Source: Prostheceraeus crozeri
Lineage: Eukaryota > Platyhelminthes > Polycladida > Euryleptidae
Direction of reading: 5' to 3'
Length of the DNA stretch: 64,000 nt
NCBI GenBank assembly: GCA_907163375.1
Contig: CAJQUW010004777.1
Span: 516,001 to 580,000, forward strand
Shown here: positions 53,876 through 64,000 of the stretch, piece after piece
Layout: the number at the start of each line of letters is the position of its first letter
Numbering within the stretch: the stretch's first letter is position 1
Translations under genes and position numbers: made by a program
The notes under the pieces: model-generated
Seen by the model: only the letters and a program-made list of their open reading frames with translations
The model's database searches: none
What the model was told of the DNA's origin: nothing

Positions 53876-54301
53876 ATGAAAAACATAAAAGAGTTTCTAA
53901 AACAATACGGCAAACAAACCACTTCAAATTTCGATTTAAATAAGATCGCAAATCAATTAGGAATAAAGAATTTTCATATCCTAATGAGCGACGAATTACA
54001 ATTCCTAAAAAATAAGCAATCTATAAATTTCATAACAAATCTTTACACGTCAGATCAAAAAGGAGTACATTGGTCAGCAGGTATCTTTAGTAAAAACGGA
54101 GATAATTACTATTTTGACTCATATGGATTGCCTCCAACAAATGAAGTCAAAGAATTACTTGGAAATGGAATTTATAATACATTTCAAATTCAAAAACCAG
54201 GAACTACTTATTGTGGTCAATTATGTCTTTATGTTTTGTACAAATTACAAAAAGGAGTACCATTTCTAGATATTATGTTAGAATTGAATAAAGATAATTA
54301 A
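53876..54301 (+). CDS. Adenain-like maturation cysteine protease, element 2 (intact)
   Basis: 141 codons from the ATG at 53876, chosen because it aligns with the start in element 1; an in-frame ATG at 53822 lies further upstream. Catalytic signature in order: GVHWSAG (His), YYFDSYGLPP (Asp), and TYCGQLCLYVL (Gln and nucleophile Cys six residues apart in the adenain pattern). Length is short but normal for Polinton proteases. No break. It lacks all three hairpin inserts seen in element 1, so it shows what the uninterrupted gene looks like. It is convergent with the PLA2-integrase gene, whose stop overlaps its own by four bases. Confidence 0.88.
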   Translation: MKNIKEFLKQYGKQTTSNFDLNKIANQLGIKNFHILMSDELQFLKNKQSINFITNLYTSDQKGVHWSAGIFSKNGDNYYFDSYGLPPTNEVKELLGNGIYNTFQIQKPGTTYCGQLCLYVLYKLQKGVPFLDIMLELNKDN

Positions 54302-55558
54302 AAATCACTTCGTTGTAATTCGTTTTGATAAAATCTGCCAGTGATTTCCTGATCATCTAAATCTTTAATTTCATAAGTAATCGGATAAGTTTGATTTATT
54401 TTGCAAACTTCAAATATTTCTTTAGTCCAATAGCCAACAAAGCCTTTTTCAAATTTATTCTTATACTTAAATATTCTAACTCTATCTCCAATCTTAAATT
54501 TCGGCTTAAGTTTCTGCAAATTCGAATTACTCTCATTCGAATAATTATTTTCGAATATTTTTTTCGTATCAAATCAGGATCGTCAGAAGCATTCTTTGGA
54601 GTTTCTTCACTACCTGAATGAATCTTATTGTTATAATCCTCAACAATTCCTGGTAATATCTTCAACCATTTCTGATTTCCTTGTTCTGTAAATTTCTTGA
54701 ATAATTTATTTTTTAACGTCCGATTGAATCTTTCTATTACTACAGCCTTCCCTGCATTTTCAGTTGAATAAACAGTTTCAAATAGTGTCTCAATATTTCT
54801 GTTATAAAATTCCGACCCTTTATCAACAAACAATTTCTTGGCTTTCTATTAGTTTTTTTAAAGATTTCTTCAAACGCATATTTAACTGACAGACCACTTT
54901 TGTTTTTTAAAGGCTTTACCCAAGCGTATCGTGTATATAAGTCTATTACGGTCAATGCGTATTTATAATCAGAATCATGAATAAGATCAGCACTCCAAAT
55001 ATCATCTTTATTAAATACTTTTACTTTCAATAAATATTCAGGCCTTCTGTTTTCTTTATGAATTTCAGACGCGTAGGTTTCAGAGTTATGAGTTTTGTCT
55101 ATCCCCGAGCCAAAAAGCATTTTTGCTTGTAAAGCTTTCTTAACAAACATTCTTTCAATTCTTTCTCTAAATGTAGGATTTTGAATACTACCTAATTCTT
55201 GAATCATCTCCTTATCAGCTGCATGACGAGATTTTAGGTCATGATTTCGATAAGCTAAATCATGTCTGGAAGCTGCCGCATCTACTCTATTTATTGGTTC
55301 TTCACCTGGTTTCGGATTATTATTCTCATCTAGTCTTATATCTAATCGAGTTCCTGGACCGGTATGTGAATGACCAGGAAGATGTTTTCCTTTTGAATAT
55401 TTATTCCAAATAAATCCAGGAAAGTTTTCTAATGTTTTTTGTATGTCACCTCCGCTATGCTGACAATTTGAGGTTTTATGTACTTTTAAGAGATAATTCA
55501 ATAAATCTAAATTAGAAATTTTTAATTTAATTAAATTTTCAGAATTTGTAGAATACAT
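54298..55558 (-). pseudogene. PLA2-integrase fusion, element 2 (one frameshift)
   Basis: The ATG ends at 55558. The N-terminal region, the PLA2 module (HTGPGTRLD calcium loop, ASRHDLAYR catalytic site) and the first part of the integrase core (WSADLIH) lie in one continuous frame of about 270 codons, which demonstrates the fusion. A one-base deletion near 54840 shifts the frame at the second catalytic Asp. The next frame holds FVDKGSEFYNRN, VVIERFNRTLKNKL (Glu) and a second shift near 54560. The C-terminal module KFKIGDRVRIFKYK closes the gene at 54298. Total about 420 codons. PLA2 in parvoviruses helps virions leave endosomes; here it may instead come from a processed precursor. Confidence 0.88.
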
Positions 55559-55585
55559 TTTTAAAGATAAAATAAATGTTTTACC

Positions 55586-55670
55586 TAATAGGACCAAAGG
55601 TCCTCAGGTTACTAACCTATCGAACCTTGTTCAGAGGCTTTAGCCGATCGGACCAAAGGTCCTGAGTTTA
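55586..55670. repeat. Palindromic hairpin block at gene junction, element 2
   Basis: Near-identical to 28733-28816, with GGACCAAAGGTCC perfect palindromes. Conservation in both copies suggests it was present before they separated. Confidence 0.8.
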
Positions 55671-55997
55671 TTACCTAATCATACTAGGACTTAAATATAT
55701 TCCAGAACCATCTTTAATTTCTTTAATTTCAATTAAATCCTTAACATTGTGGAGAACATTTTTAAGAACTCGTTTTCCTTCATGAACTAAATTTAATTTA
55801 CTAATAAAATTATCTACTATTCCTTCACCCGTAGCAACTTTCTCTAACTCTCTATTATGACGTTTTTGTTCTTCTAATGCTGCCTTCTCTAATTTATTTT
55901 TGTTTACTGCTTGGACAATACCAGCTGTCCCACCTGCAACACTTCCTGCTGCTGCTATACCTCCTATTATTAGTGAAATTAATGGGAGAATTCCCAT
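55671..55997 (-). pseudogene. Hydrophobic minor virion protein, N-terminus deleted
   Basis: Matches residues ~54-160 of the gene at 28818-29300. The first ~50 codons are replaced at a junction near 55997-56045 where about 1.8 kb is missing relative to element 1. A Met created at the junction could start a shorter product. Confidence 0.75.
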
Positions 55998-56043
55998 TAA
56001 AAAAATTTCTTACGCCCAAAAAGATTTTTACGAAAATATATTT

Positions 56044-56557
56044 TTAGAATTTTGCTAAGCCAGTACCTAACTGCGTACCAGCTCCGCTGTTCACACCATT
56101 ACCTTCTATTTCTTCAATTGAACGAACCGTAGGTTATATGGCTACGCCTGATTTCTTCTCATGTTTACTATCAACAGCTATGTTAGCAATTTTTTTTTGT
56201 TTCCTCTGAAAGTTTTTTTAATTTTTTTAGTTCTTCAGAACCATTCTTAAGTTTACGAATAGCTTCTAGTTGTTTTAATTCGTTTTGAGACTTAGCAGGA
56301 TTTGATATTGCACTAGCTGTACTACCTATAGCAGCTGCTCCTTTTGCAGCAGATGTAATCAAATCTTTATTATTTTTAATCAAGTTAACAATACTTCTTA
56401 TACCAGAAAAGATGCCAGCTCCGCTGTTTACACTATCTCCTTCTTTTTGAATAGTTTCCACATTGTCATAATGGTAAACAGATTTCATAGATGGTTCATG
56501 TGCTATTTTTTGATTTGAAGCAAAATGTTTAAGATTGTGTTTATAAATTATAGGCAT
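56044..56557 (-). pseudogene. Small virion protein homologue, element 2 (frameshift)
   Basis: The ATG ends at 56557; collinear with 30964-31515. A one-base loss in a run of T near 56195 ends the frame after 124 codons. The remaining C-terminal part follows in another frame and ends GLAKF at 56044. A hairpin unit (cgaaccgtaggtt) lies near 56124. It keeps GAGIFSGIRSIVNLIKNN and the Ala/Gly-rich segment. Confidence 0.6.
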
Positions 56558-56675
56558 TTTTTAGTAATAAATTTGACTTTTGGAAAAAATATTTACGTTA
56601 ATATTTACGTGTCTGATCGACTGAAGCCTTTGAACAATGTTCTATAGGTTAGTAACCTGAGGACCTTTGGGCCGA

Positions 56676-57563
56676 TCAAGATTTACGTGTGTGAATGTCC
56701 AACAACTTCGTGATAACTTTATTAATTTTCCGTTGCACTTTATCTATCGGGTCGAGCAGCGTGTGATGTACTTTAATTTCTTTTCTATTAACTTGCATTT
56801 TCTGCTGATTCATCTTCAACGCCGTTTTAAGAGCATTCAATTGAACTTTAAGAACATCTAATTGTCTTTTTACAGCATCTAACTGTTCTTTATTTCCTTT
56901 AGAGTTTTCTTGTAAATTTTTCTTTAATTCATTTTCTAAATTGATTTTAAGAGTTTTCATTTTATCAACTTTTTGATTAAGTGAGTTTACTTCATTTATT
57001 ATTCTATTCATCTTAATCATTTGGTGAGTGATTTTAGAACTTAATTCACCAACACTTTTTTGGAATGTAGATTGTAACTTATTTGAATTTTATTAAATTC
57101 TTTCAGGTAGTTTTTCCATTTCATCTTCTAATTGTTCTTGCAATAATTTTGTCTGATGTTTATTTTTAATGACTGCAGATTTTAACTTTATAGAAAGTAA
57201 TATTAAAATTTTTGATTGTTCTGAAATTTTTTTAAAAAGCTTTTCTATATCTGCTTCTAGCTCTCTATCCTTTTTATCAAGTTTTAATAATTTTTCGTTT
57301 AATGATTTGTCATTAAGTTTAAGCAACTTTAATTCATTCATCAGTGGAACCAAAACATCGTTTATATATTTTTCTTTTAAGTCATTGATTTGTGTATCAA
57401 CATATTGTTTATTCGTTGACTCTGTATTTTGTTGCGGAAGAATAGAAAGATGTAATTGACCAGATAAAACGTCTCCAGTTTTCATGATATAATTTTCTAT
57501 CTCTATTTCTAATTCACGATTATTCGGGATATATGCACCTCCACCAACATTTGGTAACATCAT
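56676..57563 (-). pseudogene. Coiled-coil fibre-like protein, element 2 (broken)
   Basis: The ATG ends at 57563. The first frame is open for 156 codons with TGDVLSGQLHL and NKQYVDTQINDLKEKYI, and stops at 57093. The C-terminal coiled-coil part is in another frame (57020-56676). The element 1 stop at 32466 is absent here, so the two elements died independently at this gene. Confidence 0.6.
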
Positions 57564-57629
57564 TTTTTAACAATAAAAAAGTAATTTTTTTTCTAAAAAG
57601 TAATTTTTTCTCACATAAAAATAAAAAAA

Positions 57630-58932
57630 ATGGAAAAAGGAAATTTAAAAAATATATATTTGCCCGCATCATCCTATTCTTCTTATTCGACGAGATCATC
57701 GGGATTTGAAAAAAAATGTTTTGATAATAATAATAATCCATGTATAGATGTTAATCTTTTGTTTGAATTACAAGCTGAAATATTCAAAGAACAAATTAAA
57801 GGTTTACCTTCTATAGAAACTAATTATTGCATTTTTCCAGGGGATCCATTTTTTAAATTTATGGATATTGTAAGTAAATATAATGATGTGGCTTATGTAG
57901 AATTAAATAAAGAAAAGATGGTTATAATAGGACATAGTAATGATTATGGATTATGTGTTACCAATTAGTGATACTGATTGGATAGAAACTAAAATTATCA
58001 ATTATATCAACATTAGAGAATTAGTTAAAAAATTAAAATCTTTTTCGAAAGAAAAAAATTAGATTATTTGTTGATGAGTTTAATCAATATGATATTCATA
58101 TAGAGAGCAAAAAACATAATGAAGAATTATTATGCCAAGTTTATTATAGAGATACAATTTATAGAAAAGAAATATCGGGCATGCCACAAAGATATGATGA
58201 TGATACTTATATAGGATTATATTCAAACTTAAATATTAATTTATTAAAATCTTATATAAATGGGTTATCACAACAAGAAAAAAATTATATGTGGACTACA
58301 CCTTATACTATTAACAATGACCATAATCATAATAATCATAATCAAAATAATCCTGTGAATCATATTAAAGAATCTTATAATAATGATGAAGATCCTGAAA
58401 CATCTGAAAAAGGTGTAAATGGTAAAAAAGATTATAAAAATATTAGTAATTATGAAAATGTAAGTGAAGAAAAATTTGTATCTCAACATGATATTAATAC
58501 TACATATAATCAAAATTTATCTAAATTTCATTTTCTTACAATTGAAAATAATAATGATGGTATAGTTGAAGATACTATTAGACAACTATGTGTCGGGTCT
58601 ACAAAATTTAAATTAGGATTTACATCTAATCAATTTAAAATTTTATCATCTTTAATGAAAACTAAAAATGACTAAGATTATGGTGGTGTTATTAAATTTT
58701 CCAAAAGAGATCAAAGACCAATATTTTTCTCTATTATATTATTATCAAATAATAAATATAATTTGGAATTAGATATTTCTATCAGGGAATGGCATCCTAT
58801 ACCAAAAAGTGTAATTTATGATGTTGATGAAGAATCAATAGTAAAAATAAATTTAAATTATCTCTTGATAAAACATTATATGATAAAGAAAATAAGATAA
58901 CTAAAGAAAGTGAAATGTATAATAATCTATAG
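57630..58932 (+). pseudogene. Sliding-clamp-like protein (tentative), element 2
   Basis: The ATG at 57630 gives an open N-terminus of 112 codons (GFEKKCFDNNNNPCIDVNLL...), which element 1 has lost. A deletion near 57950 and a one-base insertion near 58057 shift the frame; 58160-58675 is open again. The same TAA as in element 1 stands at 58673-58675, and coding-like similarity resumes immediately after it to 58932. The 30-bp insert of element 1 is missing. Interpretation as a PCNA/Rad9-like clamp is tentative. Confidence 0.4.
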
Positions 58933-59009
58933 TAACTCTCAAGACCTTGATAATAGAATGTTTATATCTAAAATTAAAACACAATTTTTTTCTTTAAAAA
59001 ATAAAAAAA

Positions 59010-62000
59010 ATGGAAAATACCAAGTTTTATTGTGTCTTATGTAAAAAAAGTTGCAAACAAAAAGAAGTTATCAATCCCATTTACAAAGTAAATTGCATTT
59101 ACAAAATGTAGATCGAGTTGATGAAGGAAATATATTAAAATTAAATAATTATAAAAACTATCTAGAAACACTACCTACTGATATAAAAGTTTAAAAAATA
59201 TTTGATGATTATTCACATTCGGAATATAAAAATGTTTTTAATATTGAAGATGAACACGTACCAGATATAAGATATCTATTTAGCGATACTGATGAATTTA
59301 ACGAAATAGATGAATTTGATGAAGCTGTAACAGATATAAAATATTTATTTAATGAATCTGTTGAACATAATGAAACCGATGAAACTTTTTATAATGTATT
59401 AAAAAACTTTTTCAAAATATTTAAGAAATCTTTCAAATGTTATATGAATGTAGAAGTACTTTATACAAAAAATGGACCTGATGGAATTCCTGAAGAAATA
59501 ATACAAGGACATTTTACAAATTCACAAGAAATTCATAATGTAAATGATATACAACCCATATTTGAATCGATGATAAATAAATTAGAAAATTGTATAATTG
59601 AAGCCCAGTTACGTGAATCTGGTTGGAGATTTGTTAAAATACTATCTAAGAAAATAGTAATTGATAAATATAAAAATAATACTGGTGTTAGTTATGTTCC
59701 TTTACCTTTCAGTTCACCACAAATAATCAACATAAAAAATGAAGATGATTATTGTTTTCTGTGGAGTGTTATAGCATATTTACATCCTGCAGAATATCAC
59801 AAAGAAAGACTAAGTCATTACAATAAAGAAGAATACATAAATGAATTTGATCTCTCTGATGGCTTAGATGATTTTCCATATGATTATAATAGGTTAATAA
59901 AGTTTCATAAAAAGAACAAAAATTCAATAGAAGTAAATGTTTTTGAATTAAATCTGAATTATGTTTCTATTGGTGATATTACTCCATTTTACTCAGATTA
60001 AAAAAATATTTATTTGAATAATAAAAATTTATGTCAATCAGAAATAGTTCATAATCATGGAGGAAATTACATGCATCATAATATTTTTTACCAAGGAAAT
60101 ATAATATGTGCTGAAAAATTTCAAATTGTTAAAACATCATCACCAATAATGATTAATCATAATAATTATAAAGGACGTAATTTTAATTATGATTATGATT
60201 CCAATTATTTATCTTTATCTTTAGAATATCAACAAAAATTACAAAATTTAAATAAAATTTTACAAAATTGTAAAACAGATTATCAACAACAAGTAAAAAT
60301 GTCACTACAAGAATATCACCATAAATATCAAAGTAAGATAGAAACGATTCAAGAATTAAATAAAGACAATAAAGAATTAAATGAGGACAATAAAGAATTA
60401 AATGAAACCAATCAAAAAATAAATGAAGAATTAAATGAATGTTATAAAAAATGTCAACAACAATATAAAGCCCAATATAATAAAGAATATGAACAACAGC
60501 TACAAATATTAAATCAAAATTGTCAACAGTCTGAAAAAGATTTTCAAAGACACATCGATTTAACACATGAAATATATCAAGATAAATTTGAAAAATTAAA
60601 ACAAACAAAACAATCAGCACAAGCGAATATATTATATTATCAGGATCATTTTATATTGTGTAAAGATGTTTCTATATATACAAAAACTTCAGATAATACA
60701 AATTTTCCCTGTCTTCAATGTATGACGAGCTTTAGAACTAAAGAAGAAATGAATAGACATTTGGAGAATTGTCAACAAAATAAAGCAGTTGAAAATACTT
60801 TTCCTAAAGATGATTATTTAATGTATAATAGACATTATTTCAAAAATAAAGTACCCTTTACTATTTATTGTGATTTCGAAGCATATAATGTTAACATGTC
60901 ACAAAATTCTGATAATGGTAAATATGAAAAAAGTGCACCTGAACAAAGTAAAGAAAAATATTTATTTGAACAAAAACCATTATGTTGGGGAATGTACATT
61001 CATTCAAATTCATCCTGAATTATTTAGATCAGAATATTATCAATACTATGGTGAAGATAGTTCAGAAACATTTACAAAGAAAGTAGAAGAATTACAAGGA
61101 CGTTTTTCATAATTGCTTGAATCAAATATACCAATGCTTCCATTAACGGATGAAGAAAAATTTAATGTTGTTAATGAAAAAAATTGTCATTACTGTGGAA
61201 AAAAATTGGGTAATGATGAGCGAAGCGACTGCTCTGCCGCCAAAGTAAAAGATCATGATCATCTAAATGGATTATATAGATGTGCAGCACATACTTCTTG
61301 TAATCTTAATGCTAATAAATTTAAATATAAATTTGTTCCTTTATATTTCTACAATGGTTCTAAATATGATTTCCATTTAGTAATGAAAGATTTATTTTCA
61401 TCTGAAAAATTACAACAACAACAAATAAATGTACTATGTAAAACAGAAGAAGAATATTTTTCAATGCAATTAGGTTGTATTAGAATTTTAGATGCATTTA
61501 GATTTTTTACTCCTTATTCATTAGATGTTATGGGAAAAACTTTGAAACGTGAACAATGTAAAATATTAAATAAATATAATTTAAAACCTTTAAAAGGCAT
61601 ATTTCCGTATGAATATATAGCTGGAGATATAAATAGAATAAAGGACATAATGAAAGAAAAACAACTTCCTCCAATAAATAAATTTAAATCAACATTAAAA
61701 CAATCACAATTATCTGAAGAAGACTATGCAGAAGCTGAAAAAAATTGGAGAGTTAAATTGTAGAACAATGTATGATTATACAATGAAATATCTTCAGATG
61801 GATGTATTAATCCTTGCTGATCTTTTTGAAAACTTTCGTGACATGTGTTTAGAATATTATGGAATAGATCCATGTTATTGTTATTCTACACCAGGTTTAA
61901 CATGGTTGGCAGGATTAAAACATACTGGTGTTAAACTTAAACATTATAAAGAAAATACATATGTTAAATTATTATTTTTTGAATCTGGAATTAGAGGTGA

Positions 62001-63408
62001 TGTTTCATCAGTTTTAGGTAATAGATATGTCAAATGTTATAATAAAAAAGTAAATCCTAATGATTATGGAATATATAAACTTTTATCTCCAGAAGAAAGC
62101 GATCAGTTTATAAAATTGTTTAATCAAAATATAGAAGGACTTATATCAAATGAAGAGAGTCAAGCAGCAGTTGATGAATTCATGAGAGAAAACTATTTGT
62201 TATATTATGATTTTAATAGCTTATATTCTTCTTGCATGATACAAGAATTACCAACGGGTGAGATGGAATGGTGTAATATTCTTGATTATCAAAAAACATA
62301 TGATGGAAATCTTAATTTTGGTTATATATATGAAAATGATTTAGTATATCCTGATTATATAAAAGGCGCAACAAAATATTTTCCTTTCTGTCCCGAAAAC
62401 AAAATTCCCAATATAGAAGATTTTTCAGATTATCAAAAATCTTTAATTCCTAAAAAATACAGACCAACAAAAAAACTTATGTTAGCACAAAGTAATAAAG
62501 GAAAGTATGTTGTTGAAGGAAGAATGCTAGATTGGTATTTAGAACATGGAATGATTCTCACTAAAATACATCGAAAACTATTTTATCAAAAATCTAGGTG
62601 TTTAAAAAAATATATAGAGTTCAATATTGAAAAACGTAAAATAGCTAAAAGAAATAAAGATGATTTTGGAAACGTATTCTTTAAATTAATGAATAATGCA
62701 TTTTATGGTAAGACTTTAGAAAATGTGCGTAATAGACAAAATATTGAAATAGTTTATGATAAAGATAGGTTTCAAAATTTAACAAGGAAACCTGAATAAA
62801 AATGAACTACTAGATTCAGTGATGAACTATGTGCTGTACATTTACGTCGAATCAGCGTAAAGCATGATAAGTTTAATTTTATTGGATTCACTATATTAGA
62901 ACTAGCTAAGCTATTTATGTATAGACTTATATATGATCATTTAGCACCTGCTTATGGCAAAAACTATAAATTACACTTTACAGATACGGATTCCGTTTTC
63001 TTAGAATTAACAGTACCGTATAATTCTTCACTTGATGAAGAAATAGATAAACTAAAAGATTTTATTCATCCTTCAGAATTATGTAAAATAAAAGATGAGT
63101 TAGGAAATGAAGATTTTATAACAGAAGCTATATTTTTAAAATCTAAATGCTACTGTTATGATACAACTAATAATATTAAAACACATAAAACATTAAAAGG
63201 AATTTCAAAGGCATCAGTGTCTAACCAAATAACATTTCAAGATTATAAGAATACATTATTTAATAATGAAATAAAAACAGCATGTAATTATGGACTTAAT
63301 TCAAAGAAACATAAAATGTATTTAAAAGAGGAACATAAATTAGGATTAGATCCATTTGATGATAAAAGAAAAATTTTACCTGATGGAATAACTACTTTAC
63401 CTTTTTAA
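59010..63408 (+). pseudogene. Protein-primed family B DNA polymerase, element 2 (several breaks)
   Basis: Collinear with 34159-38604. The second finger (FPCLQCMTSF...HLENC), ExoI (YCDFEAYN), ExoII with its Asp intact (NGSKYDFHLV), ExoIII (YLQMDVLILA), PolA (DFNSLYSSCM), PolB (NNAFYGKTLENV) and PolC (DTDS) are all present. Breaks are at about 59060 (finger), 59193 (TAA), 59999 (TAA), 61010-61020, 61110, 61760 and 62797. The coiled-coil insert is present with slightly different length. A GC-rich hairpin segment near 61213-61242 lies just before the DHDHLNG motif. Confidence 0.92.
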
Positions 63409-63409
63409 A

Positions 63410-63575
63410 GTTTATTTATTATTATTTAAATCCGTCTAGAAAAAAAATTTTATTATTTAAATCATTCTAGAAAAAAAATTTATTATTTAAATCAGTCTAG
63501 AAAAAAATTTTTATTAATTAAATCAGTCTAGAATAAAAATTTTTATTATTGAAATCAGTCTAGAGCAAAAGTTTT
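63410..63575. repeat. ~31-bp tandem repeat between PolB and ATPase
   Basis: 'ttattatttaaatcNgtctagaaaaaaa' units, about five copies. Element 1 has a shorter unrelated gap here. Confidence 0.75.
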
Positions 63576-63616
63576 ATTATTTATTATAAATTTATTTATT
63601 ATTTTTTAAATTTTTA

Positions 63617-64000
63617 TTACTCAGTAAATAAATCTTCTATAACTCTGTCATGAATTTTTTTATCAATATTAATTGTGATAAATCCATAATCTTTTGACCA
63701 AGCATTGTTACACGATTGTTTAAATTTATCTTTATCTCTTATACATAAATCTCTTAACAAATCACTTAAGTTTCTTGCATTTATTTCAAATAGTATAAAT
63801 ATATTTGCATTCTTTCTAATAACACTTCCATCAAATGAATACATACTTTGTGTTAAATGAAAAACACTACAGTTGTTATGTCTACCTCTTGTGAAATAAT
63901 TTCTCTGAACTGACTGATTTCTATCATTAACACAATCATCAAAAATTACACAATGTTTCATTGTTTTAACTAGTTTACGAGGATCTTGCATATTACCACT
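63617..64000 (-). CDS. FtsK/HerA-type packaging ATPase, C-terminal part, cut by window end
   Basis: Open to the window edge. Contains the Walker B region HCVIFDDCVNDRNQSVQRNY and the 'RGRHNNCSVFHLTQSMYSF' segment, nearly identical to 38689-39063. The P-loop part lies outside the window, so integrity cannot be judged. Confidence 0.85.
   Translation of the reverse strand, partial: SGNMQDPRKLVKTMKHCVIFDDCVNDRNQSVQRNYFTRGRHNNCSVFHLTQSMYSFDGSVIRKNANIFILFEINARNLSDLLRDLCIRDKDKFKQSCNNAWSKDYGFITINIDKKIHDRVIEDLFTE

Larger units (their letters stand above)
52513..64000. mobile_element. Polinton element 2, same orientation, cut by window end
   Basis: Begins AGCAATGGG with GACCGTTCCAGGACA 14 bp further in, matching the tip of Polinton 1 with few changes. 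The gene order is the same as element 1, except that the major capsid gene and the N-terminus of its neighbour are missing. The protease is intact; integrase, fibre, clamp-like and PolB genes carry lesions that mostly differ from element 1. It continues beyond the window, so the right end and target duplication cannot be checked. Confidence 0.9.

Noticed and set aside
60183-60620. 145-codon minus-strand frame rich in Leu/Ile/Tyr
   Set aside because: It is the antisense shadow of the AT-rich coiled-coil segment of PolB; the hydrophobic look comes from complementing Lys/Asn/Gln codons.

Overview
The window is animal nuclear DNA, most likely from an invertebrate. The evidence is long intergenic stretches, relics of several non-LTR retrotransposon (LINE) families, tRNA-derived SINEs, P-like, hAT and Tc1/mariner-like DNA transposons, and two copies of a Polinton/Maverick (adintovirus-like) element. 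I cannot name the species. Only one convincing host protein gene is visible, a four-pass membrane protein at 5553-6347. Almost everything else that codes is a mobile element or an integrated virus-like element.

Layout. 1-5000: LINE scraps, a decayed Tc1/IS630-like transposase, a ~130-bp tandem repeat and a 21-bp minisatellite. 5553-6347: the host gene. 7540-7796: a probable FLYWCH/MULE transposase scrap. 12150-15190: three copies of a tRNA-derived SINE and a LINE endonuclease relic. 15531-16566: a frameshifted Tc1/mariner-type transposase. 17285-17720: a LINE 3' end. 18173-21294: a P-element-like THAP transposon with ~61-bp near-perfect inverted ends and a 7-bp target duplication. 22713-25049: an inverted-repeat element without any ORF. 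It carries five tRNA-like genes (anticodon AGT) on a strict 298-bp period and is inserted into a LINE relic that can be read on both sides.

26141-47637 is a hAT transposon (open transposase 44777-46741). An 18,033-bp Polinton (26153-44185) is inserted only 12 bp inside its left end. Both insertions leave recognisable target-site duplications (8 bp for hAT, 6 bp for the Polinton, one mismatch each). The Polinton carries, from left to right: adenain-like protease, PLA2-integrase fusion, hydrophobic minor virion protein, major capsid protein, second small virion protein, coiled-coil fibre-like protein, a possible sliding-clamp-like protein, protein-primed DNA polymerase B, packaging ATPase, penton-like protein, a Polinton protein of unknown role, a small basic protein and a two-pass membrane protein. 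Many of the genes are broken by stops or frameshifts, so it is a fossil.

52513 to the window end is a second, related Polinton in the same orientation. It has an intact protease but has lost the whole capsid gene and the start of the neighbouring gene, and it runs off the edge inside the ATPase.

Comparing the two Polintons by eye gives the most unusual signal. Small GC-rich double-hairpin inserts, mostly exactly 30 bp, sit inside coding regions without changing the reading frame, and related hairpins sit at almost every gene junction. Other points of interest are the PLA2-integrase fusion, the clamp-like gene, the tRNA array carried by a transposon, and a right terminal repeat split by about 1.6 kb of unrelated DNA.
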